DNA of 8,752 nt from Muribaculaceae bacterium. GTDB lineage: Bacteria; Bacteroidota; Bacteroidia; Bacteroidales; Muribaculaceae. The position numbers and the translations under genes were made by a program. Each line of letters opens with the position of its first letter. The first letter of the stretch is position 1. Shown here in pieces: positions 5,950-8,752 of the stretch. Under the pieces are notes generated by a model that was not told the DNA's origin, did not search any database, and worked only from the letters and a program-made list of their open reading frames with translations. Location of the stretch: NCBI GenBank assembly GCA_009775535.1, contig VSPW01000075.1, positions 1-8,752 on the forward strand, read 5' to 3'.

Positions 5950-8752
5950 ATGCGAAACCGTATATCGACAATTTCGATGTTCCTATTGGGGTCTGTTGGA
6001 CATATGTTAGGACAACAAGACACTGTATTGCCATATTGGAAGGATGTTAATGTTATTTCTGTTAACAAGGAAAATCCTCGTACTGCATTTATGGCTTATC
6101 CTGATATAAATTTTGCCACATCTGGGAAATATATGGATTCGCCACGTTTCCGTACGCTTAACGGTAGGTGGAAATTCCTGTATGCAGATTCATACAGGAA
6201 TTTGCCGGATAATGTCATAGAAAATGATTATGATTACAGCAAATGGAGTGATATAACAGTTCCTGGTAACTGGGAGGTGCAAGGATTCGGAGTTCCTATA
6301 TACACAAATACATTTTATGAGTTTGCACCGCATAATCCTCAGCCTCCGCTGCTTCCTGAAGATATACCGGCCGGGGTGTACCGCCGTTCATTTGAACTGC
6401 CTACAGATTGGGACGGATCTGAGATATATCTTCATGTTGGTGCTGCCAAATCTGGTGCATATGTATATGTAAATGGAAAAGAGGTAGGATATAATGAGGA
6501 TAGTAAGAGTCCGGCAGAATACAGGATTACAGATTTTGTAAAGCCAGGGGAGAATGAATTGGCGTTAAAGATATTGAGATGGAGTACAGGTAGTTTCCTT
6601 GAATGTCAGGATTTTTGGCGCATTAGTGGTATTGAACGTGATGTATATTTGTATTCAACACCTAAGCTATCGTTGAAGGATTTTAATGTAAAGTCAACTT
6701 TGGATGGGGAATATAAGGATGGCATATTCAGGCTCATAACGTCTATTGTTAACAGGTCTGCACAAAAAAATGATATTAAAGTAGAGTACCTGCTTGAGGC
6801 TCCACAAGGGGGCAAAGTTGCATCCGCCGTAAGGAATGCCAGCATTGATGGGTCATCCTCGATGGATGTAGATTTCGGTGAAGTTAGGATTACTGATGCA
6901 TTGCAATGGTCATCAGAACATCCAAACCTATATAAATTGTATATAACAACATATGATAATGATGGGAATGTGCTTGAGGTTGTGCCTTTCAATGTAGGAT
7001 TCCGTTCCATCGAGATTAAAGATACAGGCCTTAGATCTGAGTCGGGGCGTCCATACATTGCTTTGTATATAAATGGGCAGCCCATAAAGATGAAAGGGGT
7101 AAATATTCATGAGCATAATCCATATACAGGGCATTATGTCACGGAAGACCTTATGCGTAAGGACTTTGAGACGATGAGACGCAACAATATCAACGCTGTG
7201 CGGTTGTGCCATTATCCGCAGTCTCCGCGCTTTTATGAACTGGCTGACGAATATGGCCTTTATGTATATGATGAAGCCAATATTGAGAGCCACGGTATGG
7301 GATATGATCTTTCCCGTACTCTTGGAAATAATCCAGACTGGCTTGCCGGACACATGGAACGTACGCGTAATATGTTTGAACGGAATAAAAATTACCCAAG
7401 TGTTACGTTCCTTTCGCTTGGCAATGAGGGAGGGAACGGTTTTAATTTTTATCAGACATACCGGTGGATGAAGGATGCCGATTCATTGATGAATCGTCCA
7501 GTCAATTATGAACGCGCGGAATATGAGTGGAATACAGATATGATAGTACCACAGTACCCGAGTGCTGATTGGTTTGAGCAGAAAGGAAAGGAAGGTACAG
7601 ATCGTCCGGTCATGCCGTCGGAATATGCACATGCCATGGGCAATTCCACTGGGAATTTTGTCGGTCAATGGGATGCGATATACCGTTATCCGAATCTTGC
7701 TGGAGGATTTATATGGGACTGGATCGATCAGGGCCTTTATGCGGCAGACAGCCTTGGTCGAGAATACTGGGCATATGGAGGTGATTACGGTAAAGATGTA
7801 CCTAGTGATGGTAATTTTCTTATAAACGGCCTGGTCAATCCAGACCGCAATCCACATCCAGCTTTGGATGAGGTAAAATATGTGCATCAGAATGTGCTTA
7901 TAACACCTGTTGATATTGCAGAAGGAAAGTTTAGTGTAATGAATAGGTTCTATTTTACCAATTTGGGGGGCTATAAGGTCTCATATAGTATAGTTGATGG
8001 TAAAAAGGTGCTTTCAACGGGGGATATGGTATTGGATATCGCACCGCAGGCATGTGATACCGTGACCATAAAGATGCCTTCTTCTGAAGTACTTGGAAAT
8101 AAGGAATGCTTCATCAACTTTTCTGTTACTACCATGTTTGATGATGGACGTGGAATACCAGCCGGATATGAGATTGCAAAAGAGCAGATAGCGCTTTCTT
8201 CGATGCGTCCACAAGAGATGCCATCCCTTAAAGGAACAAAACTTTCAGTTGGCACAGATGGCACAAAGATGTCAGTGTCATCAAAGAATGTTGAATTTGA
8301 ATTTGACAAGGATGCCGGCATTGTTACCTCATATAAGGTAAAAGGCCGCCAGTATATCAATGGTGGTTTTGGATTGCAGCCTAATTTCTGGCGTGGGCCG
8401 ACAGATAATGATTATGGAAATGGCGCTCCGCTCAGGGAAGACGTATGGAAACGTGCATCTAAAGATTTCTCTGTCAAGGATGCGAGCATAAGCGTTGATG
8501 CCGATACAGCGAAGATTGATATTGACTATTTATTACCATCCGGAAATATATATAATATATGTTACCGTATTTATCCGTCCGGTGTCGTTAAGGCTGATGT
8601 CCATTTTGCGGCTGCTAAGGATGCGCCGGAATTGCCTAGGTTAGGCATGCGGTTTCGTATGCCACAGGCTATGGAATGTGTGGAATATTATGGTAGAGGC
8701 CCATGTGAAAACTATATTGACCGTAAGGCATCATCGAAGGTTGGTGTGTATG
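5950..8752 (+). CDS. Beta-galactosidase, GH2 (LacZ type), exported, 3' end cut by window
   Basis: The frame runs from ATG 5950 to the last base without a stop, giving 934 codons. LacZ-type enzymes are about 1,000-1,100 aa, so roughly 100-150 residues are missing at the C-terminus. The N-terminus (MRNR, then a hydrophobic stretch to about 21) is a plausible signal peptide without a lipobox, so the enzyme is probably periplasmic. The sugar-binding domain spans about 65-235, with LNGRWKF at 70-76 and QDFWRISGIERDV at 220-232; Asp221 matches the substrate-contact Asp of E. coli LacZ. An Ig-like domain follows to about 360. The catalytic barrel then shows NIHEHNP (385-391), His421 in CHYP and DEANIESHGM (441-450). 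Glu493 in SLGNEGG is the acid/base, Glu558 in SEYAHAMGN the nucleophile, and GGFIWDWIDQ lies at 585-594. A fourth domain covers about 655-750. The start of the Bgal_small domain has GPTDND (816-821) and YGRGPCENYIDR (914-925). All key residues are present. It would remove beta-galactose exposed by the upstream fucosidase. Confidence 0.95.
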   Translation, partial: MRNRISTISMFLLGSVGHMLGQQDTVLPYWKDVNVISVNKENPRTAFMAYPDINFATSGKYMDSPRFRTLNGRWKFLYADSYRNLPDNVIENDYDYSKWSDITVPGNWEVQGFGVPIYTNTFYEFAPHNPQPPLLPEDIPAGVYRRSFELPTDWDGSEIYLHVGAAKSGAYVYVNGKEVGYNEDSKSPAEYRITDFVKPGENELALKILRWSTGSFLECQDFWRISGIERDVYLYSTPKLSLKDFNVKSTLDGEYKDGIFRLITSIVNRSAQKNDIKVEYLLEAPQGGKVASAVRNASIDGSSSMDVDFGEVRITDALQWSSEHPNLYKLYITTYDNDGNVLEVVPFNVGFRSIEIKDTGLRSESGRPYIALYINGQPIKMKGVNIHEHNPYTGHYVTEDLMRKDFETMRRNNINAVRLCHYPQSPRFYELADEYGLYVYDEANIESHGMGYDLSRTLGNNPDWLAGHMERTRNMFERNKNYPSVTFLSLGNEGGNGFNFYQTYRWMKDADSLMNRPVNYERAEYEWNTDMIVPQYPSADWFEQKGKEGTDRPVMPSEYAHAMGNSTGNFVGQWDAIYRYPNLAGGFIWDWIDQGLYAADSLGREYWAYGGDYGKDVPSDGNFLINGLVNPDRNPHPALDEVKYVHQNVLITPVDIAEGKFSVMNRFYFTNLGGYKVSYSIVDGKKVLSTGDMVLDIAPQACDTVTIKMPSSEVLGNKECFINFSVTTMFDDGRGIPAGYEIAKEQIALSSMRPQEMPSLKGTKLSVGTDGTKMSVSSKNVEFEFDKDAGIVTSYKVKGRQYINGGFGLQPNFWRGPTDNDYGNGAPLREDVWKRASKDFSVKDASISVDADTAKIDIDYLLPSGNIYNICYRIYPSGVVKADVHFAAAKDAPELPRLGMRFRMPQAMECVEYYGRGPCENYIDRKASSKVGVY
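6172..6203. repeat. Perfect 13-bp hairpin inside the GH2 gene
   Basis: Bases 6172-6184 are the exact reverse complement of 6191-6203, with a six-base loop CAGATT between them. It covers the codons for KFLYADSYRN, just after the conserved LNGRW of the GH2 sugar-binding domain. The coding sense is undisturbed and the surrounding residues look normal for the family. The mRNA could form a stable stem about 220 nt into the gene. Whether it has a role is unknown. Confidence 0.8.

Noticed and set aside
6606..7085. Minus-strand open frame of 159 codons inside the GH2 gene
   Set aside because: Antisense to an intact GH2 frame with conserved motifs on both sides; no start context or family resemblance.
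1281..8752. Complete polysaccharide utilization locus
   Set aside because: No SusC/SusD pair or sensor-regulator gene is visible in the window, so only a glycan-enzyme operon can be supported.

Overview
The window looks like a chromosomal segment of an AT-leaning gut-type Bacteroidota, most likely order Bacteroidales. The evidence is a Bacteroidetes-style -7 box (TAAATTTG), start codons without Shine-Dalgarno sequences, a PepSY-like lipoprotein of the kind common in Bacteroidales, and a cluster of exported glycoside hydrolases with a large transglutaminase-fold protein. The genus cannot be named from the sequence alone. No tRNA, rRNA, CRISPR array, insertion sequence or integrase was seen.

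Layout. The left end (2-664, +) holds the C-terminal part of a conserved hypothetical protein whose frame is open to the window edge. Its first readable codons lie on a strong inverted repeat (18-105: 28 perfect base pairs, then a continued imperfect stem). A small PepSY-like lipoprotein gene (655-1089, -) converges on it with overlapping 3' ends. A divergent intergenic region (1090-1280) follows, with one candidate promoter element. From 1281 to the right edge, four plus-strand genes are packed with spacings of -1, 12 and 8 nt: an exported GH29 alpha-L-fucosidase, a cytosolic CutC-family TIM-barrel protein, an 853-aa exported transglutaminase-like protein, and an exported LacZ-type GH2 beta-galactosidase cut by the window end.

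How the genes may work together. Fucosidase plus beta-galactosidase fits sequential trimming of fucosylated galactosides, as found on host glycoproteins, mucin or milk glycans. The transglutaminase-like protein has a complete Cys-His core and a second, degenerate copy of the fold. It could act on the peptide part or on the glycan-protein linkage, which is inference only. CutC is the only member without an export signal. Its place inside a glycan-degradation operon is notable because its textbook copper role is doubtful. No SusC/SusD pair is in the window, so it cannot be called a complete polysaccharide utilization locus.

The best leads are the mixed GH29-CutC-transglutaminase-GH2 operon, the active/dead transglutaminase pair, the 28-bp hairpin at the left end, and a 13-bp perfect hairpin inside the GH2 reading frame.
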